Below are positions 33,301 to 47,333 of a stretch of 64,000 nucleotides of DNA, in pieces. Both the position numbers and the translations under genes were made by a program. The DNA is taken from the NCBI GenBank assembly GCA_025765615.1, contig JAIVFJ010000012.1, forward strand, positions 248,001-312,000. Reading direction: 5' to 3'. Origin of the DNA: Zopfochytrium polystomum. Lineage: Eukaryota > Chytridiomycota > Chytridiomycetes > Chytridiales > Chytridiaceae. Position 1 is the first letter of the stretch; each line of letters opens with the position of its first letter. The notes beneath the pieces are model-generated. The model had not been told where the DNA came from and did not search any database. It saw only the letters and a program-made list of their open reading frames with translations.

Positions 33301-33599
33301 TGTGCACGCTCTGGATTCGAAGTGTTTCAAGGATAGATCACCTAACAGCTATTCGATGAATCACAATGTACCTTCTGGTCGCTGTCGAACCGAATGAGAT
33401 CCTGGGCAAAATTTGAAGTTGGCCGAGTCCTGACGACAACCTTGACATGCTTTGGGTTCCCGGGCGACTGCCCTGTTGCTGCAAGACCTGTGGATGTCGC
33501 AGAGACGCCGCTTGCGATCTGGACACCACCGACAGAGATGCCACCAGCGGCGGCAGGGCCACCTGAAGACGACTTTGAGTTCACTTCGCCTTTTGCCAT
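30319..33599 (-). CDS. KIF9: Kinesin-9 motor protein (KIF9)
   Basis: N-terminal kinesin motor acting in motile flagella. Fourteen exons: 33599-33372, 33310-33096, 33014-32803, 32739-32612, 32560-32406, 32355-32295, 32246-32152, 32103-31649, 31576-31517, 31452-31291, 31248-31005, 30957-30835, 30787-30549, 30462-30319; about 839 residues (human about 790). Seen: [11 protein letters not shown]-loop [26 protein letters not shown], switch I NKSSTRSHC, switch [24 protein letters not shown], and the family C-terminus ([34 protein letters not shown]). Exon 4 carries one G too many for the frame (C run near 32,720) between VKG and [13 protein letters not shown] further 3' intron is possible; reading to the first stop gives a natural end. 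Start lies 44 bases after the Polo stop on the same strand. Confidence 0.9.
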
Positions 33600-33643
33600 T
33601 GATCGAGACAATTCCTACAGACTTTATTACGAGTTGACCACTT

Positions 33644-36263
<2,620 letters not shown>

Positions 36264-36646
36264 GACCGGCGGCACGCTGATGGCCCTAGCTTTTATATTA
36301 AATATGGTGACGACACTGGGCGTGCTTCCAGTTGGCCTGGGAGTGCGCACAAGCAGGTCAGTCCAAAACCTGAGCTGTGTCCCAGGGGCGATGAGTTGCG
36401 GCAGCGAAGGGGAGTGAAAGCGACCAAGCGCTTGTTGTGCTGCGGCGTCGGCGGCGGCCGCGGTGGGGGCACGGGCGGTGGCGGGCGGTGCAATGACGGC
36501 GGGGATGGCCGAGGTGATGGGCAAGGGGCTTGGTCTCGTTGCTTTGTTCGAATTCCAAGTCCGACACGAGAATTCTCGGACTTGTCAGTTTGATTGGTGC
36601 TTTTTTTTGCAACATTATTGCTGCTTTCAGCCGCACTTTATTTGGA

Positions 36647-38303
36647 TCATTGGGGAGCCCAGAAGACAGGGATAGAAAAAAGCACCGCTGGACAGTAGTC
36701 TTTGTCACCAAGCAGATTCTGAATATTCTCCTCGAGACCTTCGTCTGCCGCCCCACCCTTTGGACCGTTCGCGGCACCGCCGAGCTTCGCGAAGTGGCTG
36801 TTCAAAACGTCTCGGAGCTTCCGCTCGGACTGTCGAGGCTTCACCTGTGGGGAGCGGGTTAAACACAAAACATATTCTTAATAAAACGAAGAATCGTGTA
36901 CTCAACCTTGAGGACCATTGGCTGGAAGTCAGGAGGAAGTCCATATCGCAATATGGACTCTACATAGAGCCGCAACACTTTTGCGTGCACCCAGCACGCG
37001 AAAATCTCACCAAAGTTGGTCTTGCAAAGGCGGAGGAGCGTGCTCTGGGACAATGCAAATGACTGAGCCAGGAGTCCATCGAAAATGACCAGAACTCACC
37101 CATAATTCCTTTTCTTTGGCTCCTGCATCTGCCAACGCTTTTTTCTCCTGCGCCATCTGCTCTTCGTTCCATCTGAAATCGCGAACAATGAATCTATGAA
37201 ATGTAAGCAAGTGAACAGATCGCGACGCAAATGTTAAAAGAGAACGCACTTCTTTTCACGAGCCTTGTGTGTGAAATCCTCAAGCACGCGTTGAAATAAG
37301 GTGACAGTGAACAAAATATACTCGTCGTCCTCAGCGATTGGTCTTTTCACTTGTTATATCGTGTGAAAAAAGGGGGCAGAGCAAACTCACTGGGACGATC
37401 GCGGGACTACCATTTGAGTAAGCGTCTCGTAAGCGGCGTACCACTCTTTTTCCGATGACCTACAACCTTTCAGTCATTGATAATCAATACAGTCACATGA
37501 TCCCACCTTGGAACCGCAACAAGAGCCGTTATCAGGTACTCAGAGTCCAAAACGAAGTACTCTTTCTTCACCACGTCGTAGACACTTCGGACTGCAAGGT
37601 TTCCACTAAAATCGATAAGAATGAAGTGAAATTGTAAAACAACCTACGTTTGTTTTCGTTGCATTCCAGTGAGTTGAGACTTCACCGTTGTGTAGGTTTG
37701 CATTTTAGTCTTCATTAGGGAATCGATAGAGTTCACTTCCTGGTTTTGAGTGTAAGGATATGGCACTCTCTTTTCGTCTTACTTGAGTTATTGTGTCCGT
37801 CAACTCGCGAAGTGATTTGTCTGTCCGGTATTTCATCGCATTCCACTGAAAGGTTTTGATATACTGATCGATGCTCTCTGCGCGTCACGATGGACGAAGT
37901 GAGATAAACAGTGGCATTCAAATCGGAGCCTGAACATACTTTCGTTCACTGTCAGATTATTGCGCCATTGATCGAGATCGTTGCTGAGGAGGCCGCGCAA
38001 ATTTTCGCCGATCTTGACTGTGATGGCTTCAAACGCGGCATCGGATTTTGCCAGATCGTCTGACAGCACGACGAGCGTGTCCAAAGTACCGACCTGAGTA
38101 TCGCGAAATGAGATGACAGTTGGGCGAAACAAGGCACGGGAAAGCGAAGTTTTGAGCATGGCTGGTGGTACCTTAAAGTCCGGCAAGTTGAATGGGAACA
38201 CGTCCGCGAGGTCAGAGGCCTTCGAGGAGATCTTTTCGCGCAGCTTCGCCACAGTCTCCGTTCGGGTGGGCTCTGCGGGCGCCGACAGAAGGAACAGCGA
38301 CAT
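36647..38303 (-). CDS. VMA5: V-type proton ATPase subunit C (Vma5)
   Basis: Peripheral-stalk subunit of the V1 sector that controls reversible V1/Vo assembly at vacuole and endosome membranes. Nine exons: 38303-37940, 37877-37783, 37739-37648, 37605-37507, 37459-37391, 37342-37250, 37193-37100, 37044-36907, 36844-36647; 413 residues, close to the usual 380-400. Seen: [15 protein letters not shown] near the start, [57 protein letters not shown], and the conserved C-terminal [20 protein letters not shown]. All phases agree. Start codons of this gene and of the RPN1 remnant are divergent, 110 bases apart. Confidence 0.93.
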
Positions 38304-38413
38304 TTTTCGGTGGAAGCGAGGATCTCTCTCCTGGTTCAGACCGAACCAATCAGGGAAGTCCAGTCCAAGTTTCCAGTTTCAACTCTCCCCGCCATCCGAT
38401 CACCAAATCTACC
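38304..38413. promoter_or_regulatory. Shared divergent promoter VMA5 / RPN1 remnant
   Basis: Only 110 bases separate the two start codons, so both transcription starts must lie here. It contains an ACCAATCA (CCAAT) motif at about 38,344. Inferred from gene layout. Confidence 0.5.
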
Positions 38414-39441
38414 ATGGGTGAGCCGAAGAAGACCACCAAGGGCTCCAGCACCAAAGATCGCAAAGGAGTCGATCCAGAAGCGACCGGCACGAAAGGCGAT
38501 GTTGTCAAAGGACACTGCTGCGTCGACCGCTACGAAGAAGGACGCCAAAGAACAGGAGGAGGAGCTTGTAAGCGCCTGTGCCTCCCCCTTGATTCGCATT
38601 CTCACCCGAACTCCCCCGTGGACCTGACTAACAATGAAAGACCCATTCCAATTTTTTTCGAATGAATGCTTTCGCCGCAGCCTGGGCATTATCACGTGAC
38701 GGCTGTGATTGTTGATGCGAGATGGTCGGTAGAAGCAGCTGAAGAGTGAGCTGGAAATGTTGATCGAACGGCTGAAGGTAGTCGTGTCCTTCTCACCGCT
38801 CTCCACCGGATTATTGATTTGACAGGAGAATACTACCTCACTGCACAGGGCTGGAAACGCTGCGAACATTGATTCGAACACCCTCAAATTTCTACATCCC
38901 CACTTGACCAGTTTCGACTGGCAGTTCCCCTCGCCTTGGGATTTCTCTGTGCTTCGAATCCTCTTGTTCATGTGCTTGATGTATTGTCCAAATACTCCCA
39001 CGACAATGACCAGGCATGTACGTTTACACGACAAACGTTATAGCTGATCAATTTGTTTAAGGCGGTTGCCTTGGTCAAGCCCAGTATCTCCTTTACTTCT
39101 TGTTCCCGGCCATTTATCCACGATTCTTGATGACGCTGAGGATTTGAAGAACATCCCTGTCACTGTTCGTGTTGGACAAGCGTGGACAAGCGTGGACAAT
39201 CTAAACCCGATCTATTCTTCATTGCTCTGAGGCTGTTGATACTGTTCGACAAGCTGGTTGGCCAGGCTGGTCGGCCGAAAACCATCACTAGCTTCCAGAC
39301 ACATTCTACCCCAGTTCTCCCTTCTATTCCGAACGAGCAGAACTTGCTTCTGAGGAGTACGTTCCTTACAGCTTCATTCTTGAAGGGGTTGTCATTATTC
39401 GCAAACCCTGAGTGTATGGATGAGGACAAGGAAAAGTGAGG
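38414..39441 (+). pseudogene. RPN1: RPN1 (26S proteasome base subunit) remnant with internal deletions
   Basis: Rpn1 is the ubiquitin/ubiquitin-like receptor of the 19S base, normally 900-1000 residues. Here the N-terminal exons are recognisable: KKDAKEQEEEL up to a donor, then after the acceptor at about 38,733 QLKSELEMLIERLK, a 46-base intron, ENTTSLHRAG and (shifted one frame) [11 protein letters not shown], then LKFLHPHL. The sequence then jumps to the far C-terminal part: [16 protein letters not shown] and [15 protein letters not shown], then PRFLMTLDEDLKNIPVTVRV, and in other frames QAGRPKTITSFQTHSTPVL and YVPYSFILEGVVIIRK. Most of the toroid repeats (several hundred residues) are absent and the frame breaks several times. 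Either a pseudogene or a mis-assembled locus. Confidence 0.7.
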
Positions 39442-40132
39442 GTGAATTCGTAATTTGGCACCAGCGACGGCAGCATTGTTTTCGGGCCGAAATGGCGCAA
39501 GAGTGTTTATTAAAGAATCGCGAAGGCGATAAAACAAACAAATTCTTTTGACGTGTCGAGGCTGCCTTTAAATGTACAGTTGTAGGTAGTCAGAAATCTC
39601 AGCCGAATTTCCGCTGTCCGCATCGAGAATAGTAAGAGGATCCAGGTTGTGGAGGTTTCCACCTATGGCCACGAAATGCAGATGCGCGGATTGACACATC
39701 TTGGGAGGAAGTGGCCTATTCCTTTCTTTAGACATCGGCAGGCCTCACAAGCGAAAAATAAGTTCAACCTTACAGCAGCTCGATGTGGCCATCTAAACAA
39801 AATGCGGAGGAGCCATTGGTCTCCGAGTAGCCCAAGGATGAAACAAAATCTGCACAGCAGCGGTTAATTTTAAAAGAAGGAACAGAGGAGTTACCATCTT
39901 GCGACATTGGCAGCTGACGCCAAGGACGTGGACTAATGTTTCAGTTTGGCAGACAATTAGACTACAACGACGATGAGCGCACTTGCTTTACCTTTGAGCC
40001 GGTCGCTTAACAGGCCTTTGCGGCACCTTAATGACCAATTTCCTCGTTTTACTGGAGCGGTTCACTACCAAGACATGAACCGTGAACACTTTTTTCAGTT
40101 GGATGGGTGGTGGAGCTATTTGGAGTGGAAGC
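39442..40132. other. Intergenic stretch
   Basis: 0.7 kb between the RPN1 remnant and the 3' end of the next minus-strand gene. No gene or RNA seen. Confidence 0.5.
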
Positions 40133-42002
40133 TCAGAATGAACGGCATTGGTAAGCAATGTGGAAAAGAGGTTTACCGGCGAAAGAAATTTCAATGCCAT
40201 CTAGTATTGAGTCTAAATCATCGGACATTCCGAAAGGGATTCGTGACGAAACATTATAGCGACGTCCGTGTGATAGTGACAGGCTGATCTGCGGGGACGT
40301 GGACGAGAGCGCACTGGAATCCAACGCGCAATGCCATTTGGACGCAATGCTCTGTCCAAACGTGCCTGGCACGGTCGATGCCGCGCGAAGGGATACCGAC
40401 AGGAATTTGAACGATAATGGATCGTCGACAATGACCGAAGGTGAAGAAACGACCGAAGACGGAGACTGCACGGCAAAACGGCCCTGCGCAGGATCGGTCA
40501 GACCGGGCCGCAGCTCGTCCAGCGAAGACGCCGAAAACAGCAAGCTTATGGCATCCCACGACGTGAGGGAGGCCGGAAAGTCCTGCGCTTTCCCTTGTTA
40601 GTCAAAACCAAAAAGCTCCTTGCGGAATCGAGTCCACTCACCACTCCACCAAGCTGTGTCATGACTGAGTTACTGAGGCTCGCGTCAAGGGACTCTATTT
40701 GAACCCGGTACTTTTCCTCCAATTGGCTTTTCATGCTCAGTGCGACAAGAACCATGTTTGGAACGTTGCTCATGAGACGGACCGAGAGAGCAATCAAAGG
40801 CACAACAGGAATCGACCTCCTCAACACTCGAGGGGCTACCGGCGGATGGCTGGTCGACTGCCGCCGGTATTGATATGGAAGTCTGTGCACTGGGACGCTG
40901 TCGGGATTGAAAAAAGGATCTTCGTCCACAGTGAGCTGAACAGCTGGGCAGAAACGTGGGTTTCAAATCCGCTGCTACCTTCAGCGAGTCCATCGAAAAG
41001 GTTTATTGCGTCAAAATCATTTTCTTCGCAGTAGGAGTCGTAACCGGCTGGGTTCTGGCTGGTTGACGTGATTGACTGCACTGTCACTGTTAAGTTGAGG
41101 AAAGTGGCTGCCGCCGATGAACCTTTTCCTTTGGAGGAATCTAATTTTGAAAGACAAAGTCAGAAACATACACCTGGGCAGATCCCTGCGCTACTTGCCA
41201 ATAGGTAGTCGAAGCGGGATCAAACAGAAGCCTTCCCCTATAATTGGTTGCTGTGACGAAAGATGTGGCTTGTACGCGTACGAAAAAATCACGTCCTCCG
41301 TGAACGTTCTCCCACCATTCGGGTTATGAGACTTGCTCAATTTCGACTGAATATCACCGAGCTGCAACCTCGTGTGCCGCAAAGAGGTGCTGCGCTGGTG
41401 GAAAGTGGGACTACCTGCAGAGCTGGACTGATTTCCAGAGCCGGGAGCTGACGATCGCCCCTGGGCCTGGCGCGCGCGCATATTGGAATACGCCACAGGA
41501 GGTCTCGCGGGGACCGGCGAGCTCGGTCCGGGATCTGGTGCAGCCGGCGCTGCGGCATCTCCAAACGTGTCGATCGACAGCTGGCTTCTGGGCGGGGCGA
41601 TCGTCCGGCCACCAGGTGATGTTGGTACCTCCAGGCTCGTGCTGAGGCTTCCCGAGATCTGGACGTCCAGCGATAGCAATGCAATCTCCAGAAGGCGATC
41701 GGGAGCGATGTCGGCCGGAGGCTTCAAGACCAGGTAGAAATGGAGCAATTCATCTGGAAGCAGTTTAGATGATCGTGTCACTTTTAACCGCAGGGAGCGC
41801 GGTGCCGTAGGCAAAAAAGTAAATGCCTACCGAAAAGAACCGTGTGACGATGCGGCGCGGCCAGAATGTCGGCCGGCGCAAGCGAGTCTGATGATGGGAC
41901 AGCGATATCGCATAACCAGTCTGCCAGGTCTATGGTGCTTGAAGGTGGTGAGGTGGGTGACATCGACGCGGGCCTTGCGCCAGTCTTCGCGCCGGTGGGC
42001 AT
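40133..42002 (-). CDS. Uncharacterised protein with beta-rich C-terminal half
   Basis: Five exons: 42002-41831, 41753-41199, 41140-40979, 40943-40642, 40582-40133; 546 residues, all phases agreeing. The second intron is a GC-AG intron with the classic GCAAGT donor; no GT donor there keeps frame. Seen: a segment DELLHFYLVLKPPADIAPDR, a Ser/Pro/Ala-rich linker of about 90 residues, TFTEDVIFSYAYKP, TFLNLTVTVQSITST, then LTVDEDPFFNPDSVPVH, PLIALSVRLMSNVPNMV and VDFPASLTSWDAISLLF, finishing with SKWHCALDSSAL. The alternating hydrophobic pattern and the final W-x-C block suggest beta-sandwich modules such as those in TRAPP/arrestin-like trafficking subunits, but I cannot name the family. Divergent from FMT1 with 39 bases between start codons. 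Confidence 0.6.
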
Positions 42003-42041
42003 CGTGTCGAAGTCGCTGACGTGCCTTCTTCAAATTTTGGG
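42003..42041. promoter_or_regulatory. 39-base divergent start-to-start spacer
   Basis: The start codons at 42002 (minus) and 42042 (plus) leave no room for two separate promoters; transcription starts probably lie here or inside the opposite gene. No TATA box seen. Confidence 0.45.
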
Positions 42042-43586
42042 ATGGCACCGCCCGCGTCGCTCTTGTTCTTCGGCTCCGATGCGTTTTCGATCGCGTGCCT
42101 GACCCGCCTGCTGCCGTTGGCGGGGTTGCTCCCGCGTTCGGTATCGCCACCGTCTGCGCCACCGTCTACAGACGGTGGGAGGCTTCTGGACGCGATCGAG
42201 ATCGTCACACCCCCCGACAACTTTCGAACCAAGGTCCCGGAGGGTAAGTCGGTGCGATCTGCGCCACGCCCACTTCTAACATCGCCATTACTTCACCTTC
42301 AACAGTGCCCCTCAAAAGCTTTAGTAAATCCCACAACCTTCCGATTCATACGGCGCCGCCAAAGTCACTGAAGGGCTGGCAGGTATGATCTCTGTGGCTG
42401 GACGCCGGAGCTAAACCACACAAACCAGCCGCCGCTACAACCTTCGCAACGCCCATTCGATGTTGCCGTAGTCGTGTCATTCGGGTACTTCTTGCCCGCT
42501 TCCCTTATTCGGTCGTTTCCTCTTGGTGCAATCAACGTTCATCCCTCTCTCCTTCCCAAGTAAGAGATCTCACACCTTCGTGTTCTGCAATTGTCTGAAT
42601 CTTGGAAAATTCGTCAGGTATCGTGGCGCTGCTCCGATTCAACACACGATTCTCAATGGTGAAACGGAAACAGGAGTCTCGATCATAGAGCTGCACGAGA
42701 AAGAGTTCGATGCCGGTCGTATTCTGAAGCAAACCAAAGTTGTGGGTATCGTCGGCACAAGTTGGTATACACCAACCAGATCACTAATTTATTCGACAGC
42801 CCATTTCCCCTTATGTTTTCTACAAGGATCTGCATGATCAGCTCGCAGATGTGGGCTCGGCAGACCTCGTTTCAGTCGTGCACGACATTCTCAATGGGAA
42901 GGTGCAGGCATTCCTCTTCTTTCGTCGCAAGTGTTAAGCTGATTTTTTGCTTTCGTATGATATGGCGCTGTGAAGGTTACAGCAGTGGCCCAAGAAGGAA
43001 CCGAGGTGTCGCACGCGCCAAAGATCAAAAAGTCGCTTGCAGAAATCAGCTGGGAAACGATGACGCGCGAGCACATCTACCGACTGCATCGAGCCATTGG
43101 TTACAAGGTAAGCGGGGGAATTGGGGGAATTTCGCCGCTCACTACTGAAAGGGATCTGTCATTCATACTATCGCATTCCAGATTCCTCTGACGACCTACT
43201 TCCGCGGTAAGCGCACGCAGATCCTCGGCCTGCGCAACCCGTTCACGGATCCACCGCCGCCCGCCGACCTTCCACCACCGCTCAGCCTGCCGGCGGGAAG
43301 CGTCGTTTTTCACAAGTCGCAGAATGCCCTCTTCGCGCGGTGCGCTGACGGATGGATCGGTGTGGACCTGGTGAAAGTGGAAGGCCGCAAGGAGCAGAAG
43401 CCAGCGGATTTCGCGAATGGGTACAAGTTTCCGCGGAGCGGCGTCGTAGCCCCCGCGCCGGAGTTTGCCTTCCAGTCGGACTTGAACGCGAGTAGTGGGA
43501 TTGTTGGGAAAACTCTGACGGATTGTTCAAAATACATGTTTTTATGTCCCAACAGTGTTATACGAAAAGTGCCAAATCGGCATTAA
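42042..43586 (+). CDS. FMT1: Mitochondrial methionyl-tRNA formyltransferase (FMT1)
   Basis: Formylates initiator Met-tRNA with 10-formyl-THF in mitochondria. Seven exons: 42042-42243, 42306-42382, 42429-42559, 42618-42741, 42800-42901, 42976-43107, 43182-43586; 390 residues. Seen: [10 protein letters not shown] at the start (nucleotide-binding-like loop), [13 protein letters not shown], the hallmark [17 protein letters not shown] with the SLLPK block, [42 protein letters not shown], and a C-terminal domain. The catalytic Asn-His-Asp set of the family is covered by the N(V)HPSLLP and downstream regions. No long targeting peptide before LLFFG; a short N-terminal MAPPAS precedes it. Converges with SPT20: one base separates the two stop codons. 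Confidence 0.92.
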
Positions 43587-43587
43587 A

Positions 43588-45509
43588 TTACTTCAGTATG
43601 GCGTGTATTCCGTAGAAATTTTTAAATATTGAAATGTAGTTTTCCGCCGCTGCCGCATTCCCCACTGGGAATCTGCAGTTCGAATGAAGAAAGTAAGAAT
43701 GTGGGCAGCTGTTAAAGAGAATTTCCAAGAACCAACCTCATGGTTCCTCCAAGTGGTCCGACGGCAGTGCCTTCGACGTCGCCCCATCGCAAGATCGCCT
43801 CGTACTCGTCGGGCCGTCCCGTCTCGACAACGTTGAGAATTGTGTACAGTTTCCCTGCGAGCCCAGCTGAGCAATTTCTCTGGCGAACAACAGAAAAGTG
43901 GGCACAAACCTCGCTTCATCTCTTGCTCGAAGCGTACTGTTTTGTAAATTGGCTGCGTGTTTAGGTGAGAAGGGGGTGGAACAGCAGGTGGAGCGTTCTT
44001 TTTTGCTGTTGAAAGAGTGTGAGCCATGAGAAAATTGAGGTCCAATAGGAGAACGCACGTTTCTTCTTGAAAAAGTCCTGGCCGACCATAACCTCCGAGT
44101 CTGCTTTCGCCTTTCTTTGACGGTAGTCTTCAATAAATTGGAGGCGCGAGAAGCTAAAGGGCAACAGCTATTAGAGAGTGGGGTACAACTTTGAATGAAA
44201 GGACGTACGTTGGGTTGAAATCTCGCTTCTGCATTGCAATTAGTGGAGGAGATTAATTACCGAGGGACTGGAAGTCGCTGGTCGCCTTACCTCATCAACA
44301 ATTAGCATCATCTTGACATTTTGCTTCTGCTCTGCGGCCTCTTCTTCCCGTTCACGCTGATCGCGCGAGCGTTTCCGCCGGCAGTGGTACTTTGACTCAT
44401 TGTACGCGATCAAGTTACTGAGAGCAGCTACCGAAGGTGAGGGATCCAGACAGAGGGGCTCAGTTTCTGCCTATCACCAAAGACGATTAGGACCTAACAT
44501 TCCTAATGTAAAAGTTCATTACCAGAATTTTGGCTTCCACATCCAGAAGCAAATCCTCAGTGACCGGCTGCGCGGGGTCGACGAAGCTGACTATCCCCGC
44601 CCACGTGGAAGCCGGGGTGGATTGTATTGGGAACTCGACGACCGATGGGCGCGGAGGTGCTGCGCTACCGATGAGAAGCGCCGACGGCGGTTGCGACGAC
44701 GCTTCCCGGCTGCTGGCGCTGGGAGACTGCTGCAGTACCAGACTGCGGCGGTAGACCGAAAGGTTCTACCTTCGGCGCCGGCGACCCGCTGGCGACCTCA
44801 TTGCCCGAGCTCTGGGCAGCTGGGTCCAGCTGGTGGGTGGTTTGACGATTCAGGCTGGAGGGTGACGCGGTGGTCGCGGACCTGGAGGAGGACGACGCCC
44901 TTGTGGAAGTCGGAGGGGTCGAAGAGGGCGAGGTTGTCCGGGGTGAGTCGCTGCTGGGAGAGTGCTTCGAGGAGGGTTGGCTATTCACGATGTGTTCAAA
45001 AGCGAAATTTCGAGTCGGGTGCATATGAGCAAACAAAATACGTGGTGATTTGCATCGCAACGGGACGAACCGTGATGGATCCGTTGAACTGGAACGACGA
45101 GCCCTAGATAATGAAGCAAGAATGGATATCGATCAGAAGAGGGATCTGTGCATGACCCACAAGAGTGCGTCGAACAACGGACCAGTGCCTCTCTGGTGAA
45201 CTTGATCGCGTTGGTGTGAACGTCAATCTGAATGGGCCGAGGATGTACGAGCGCAGAAGCTTGCGGCAGCTTTGGAGCCACTGAGAGCGCCTGCTGCTGG
45301 CGCTGCAACTGCTGCTGCGATCCCTGCTTTTGTTGCAGCTTCCCCTTTGGGTTCCAGTTCAAGAGACTCGATCGGCGGCGGCCCGACGATGTCTTGCCGC
45401 CATTGCCGACGACGCCACCACCGCCGACAGAGCCGACAGTGGGGCTCGGATTCATGACAGTTTTTCCTGTCCCGTTGAACACTTGGGACACGCTTGTGAG
45501 AGCTGTCAT
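43588..45509 (-). CDS. SPT20: SAGA complex subunit SPT20
   Basis: Structural subunit of the SAGA histone acetyltransferase co-activator. Ten exons: 45509-45183, 45103-45035, 44980-44867, 44765-44523, 44470-44291, 44228-44209, 44153-44059, 44005-43910, 43866-43737, 43672-43588; 452 residues, in frame. Seen: a Gln/Gly-rich N-terminus, PIQIDVHTNAIKFTRE, FHKGVVLLQVRDHR, VYRRSLVLQQSP, the family hallmark TEPLCLDPSPSVA, a charged coiled part, FIEDYRQRKAKADSE, and KLYTILNVVE...YEAILRWGD near the end, closing with YKTVRFEQEMKRG before it. Exon 6 is only 20 bases. The first intron has a modest donor (GTCCGTT); a slightly different border is possible. Confidence 0.82.
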
Positions 45510-45779
45510 CGCGCGAAACTACCAAACCAGGATATCCACGCAGAATGCACTGCCTACCGCATGATGGCCCATGTCCTGGACGGTCGCCATCATCTAAGAG
45601 TCTGTGTGAATATAAGATCGTTCCTCAGCGGAATAGACAGCAGACTTTCTGTAAGCTTGAGATGTCATTTATTCATGGAACGTCCATCGACTCAACGAGC
45701 GTCAGAACGCCAATATATCCAAACACGAACGCAGACCAAGTCGCTTTCATCAAGGCCAAAACGTCGCACACCTCAACTT

Positions 45780-47047
45780 TCAAGAATACTCTCCGTCCAC
45801 CGTAAGGCCATCGGGCCCAACCACGCGCCACAGCGTATGGTTAAACTTCTCCTTAAACTCCTTATTCGACGCAATGTGCAGCCCGCCGTGCGGCGAGTAC
45901 ACGTACTCGTACTGCGGCAGCAGCATCTGCACCTCCTCCTCGGTGTAGTCGAACCCGGTCTTCTCGCGGAGGTACTCGACGACGCGCGCGCGGCGCACAA
46001 AAAAGCAGTTGATGCCCTGCTTGTCGTACCCGACCATCTGGTACCCGAACCGGTTCATCAGGCGCGCGGCCGCCAGCGGCGACTGCCCGAACCGTGACGA
46101 CTTGTCCCACATGACGTTGTTGTCCAGCTTGATTGTGTACGACTCTTGCAGCTCAAAGTTGCGGTTGACCTCCAGGCTCAGGAACCGCGGCCTGCAAGTT
46201 TTTGCGAATTTTTTTTTTTTTTTTTTTTTTACGAGTTAGGATCGGGTATTGAAGGGTGCACAAGCGAAACATAACCCACTCACCGGTACCCGGCCTCAAA
46301 AATCGCCTTGGCGACATAATAATCATTCCGATCAATATCCACCGACAAGTAATCAAACTGCATCGGCACCTTATACAACCGAAACAGCTCAACAATATTA
46401 TCATGCCTCAAAAAGTGATTCCTAATGACCCGCGAATCGCCTGTCTTCCCGCTGCCGTCCATCAGAAGGCCGTCCCATCCGTACCGCTCCCACAGGTGCT
46501 TCGAGACGCACTCGCTGCAGCTCTCGGTGCCAAACTCGACGTAGTACTTGTCGCGCGGCGTCAGGTGCGCAAAGACGTACTCGAGCACGCCGTCGGTGCC
46601 TTCTTGCGAGTAGACTTTGCGCTCGTGGTCGTGCAGGTTGTAGAAGAACATGAGGTGCGGGAAGGCCCGGACGTAGCGGAGCGCGGCAAGCGAGGTGTCG
46701 CTTGCGGTCGCGGGCGATGACGAGGTTTGGGCGGATGATGGTGGGGTGCCCGTGGACGCGGGCGGCCGCCGCGGGCGGCTTTGGGGCACCAGGAAACCGT
46801 GGATTGCGTCGTCGTCGTCGTCGGAGCCGACCAAAGTCGGAACGGGCGGCACGTTCAACGCGGCGGGGGGAGGGACGCGGGACTGGTCGATTGGGCCCAG
46901 TCGCGTGATTTGGCCCTTGAGCGTGTTTACGAGGTGCCAGAGATACATGCTGGAAACTGTGAGGACGACGGTGAATGCGAAGAGCGTGAGGTTGACGACG
47001 CTCGCCATGGAGGTCGACGACATCTGGCCTGGAAGGTGGTGGCGCAT
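45780..47047 (-). CDS. Membrane-anchored FkbM-like methyltransferase-fold protein
   Basis: Two exons, 47047-46284 and 46191-45780; 391 residues. A signal-anchor helix (VVNLTLFAFTVVLTVSSMYLW, residues about 14-33; type II topology expected, Golgi or ER) is followed by a Pro/Ser-rich stem with a DDDDD run. The catalytic-like domain has YYVEFGTESCSECV, WDGLLMDGSGK, NIVELFRLYKVP, LSVDIDRNDYYVAKAI and LSLEVNRNF, the pattern of FkbM-type SAM-dependent methyltransferase relatives. I infer methyl transfer to a glycan or lipid; substrate unknown. The intron holds a run of 22 T (46,209-46,230). The frame upstream of the first ATG has only TTG, so 47047 is the preferred start. Confidence 0.6.
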
Positions 47048-47333
47048 TTGTGGCTTGTCCGGGCGGAGTTTCAAAAATGTGGCGGTTTCTCTTGTGTGTC
47101 ACAACGAGCAAGCAATTTAGACGAGAGCAGTCTTTATTTGAAACAGCGCCTGACAAGCAGGAGTCTCAAACCAGAAACAAAGGGGGCAAAGAAGAACTCA
47201 AAAAATAAGGCCAGGAGAGCAGAAAAAAGGACAGTCCGCCAGAGCGTGAAACAAGTGCTGAAGAGAAATAGGCGCAACAACAAATCTTTAAGAATCCCCT
47301 CGACGCCTTGCGGGGGGGCAACTATCTAGGCGC

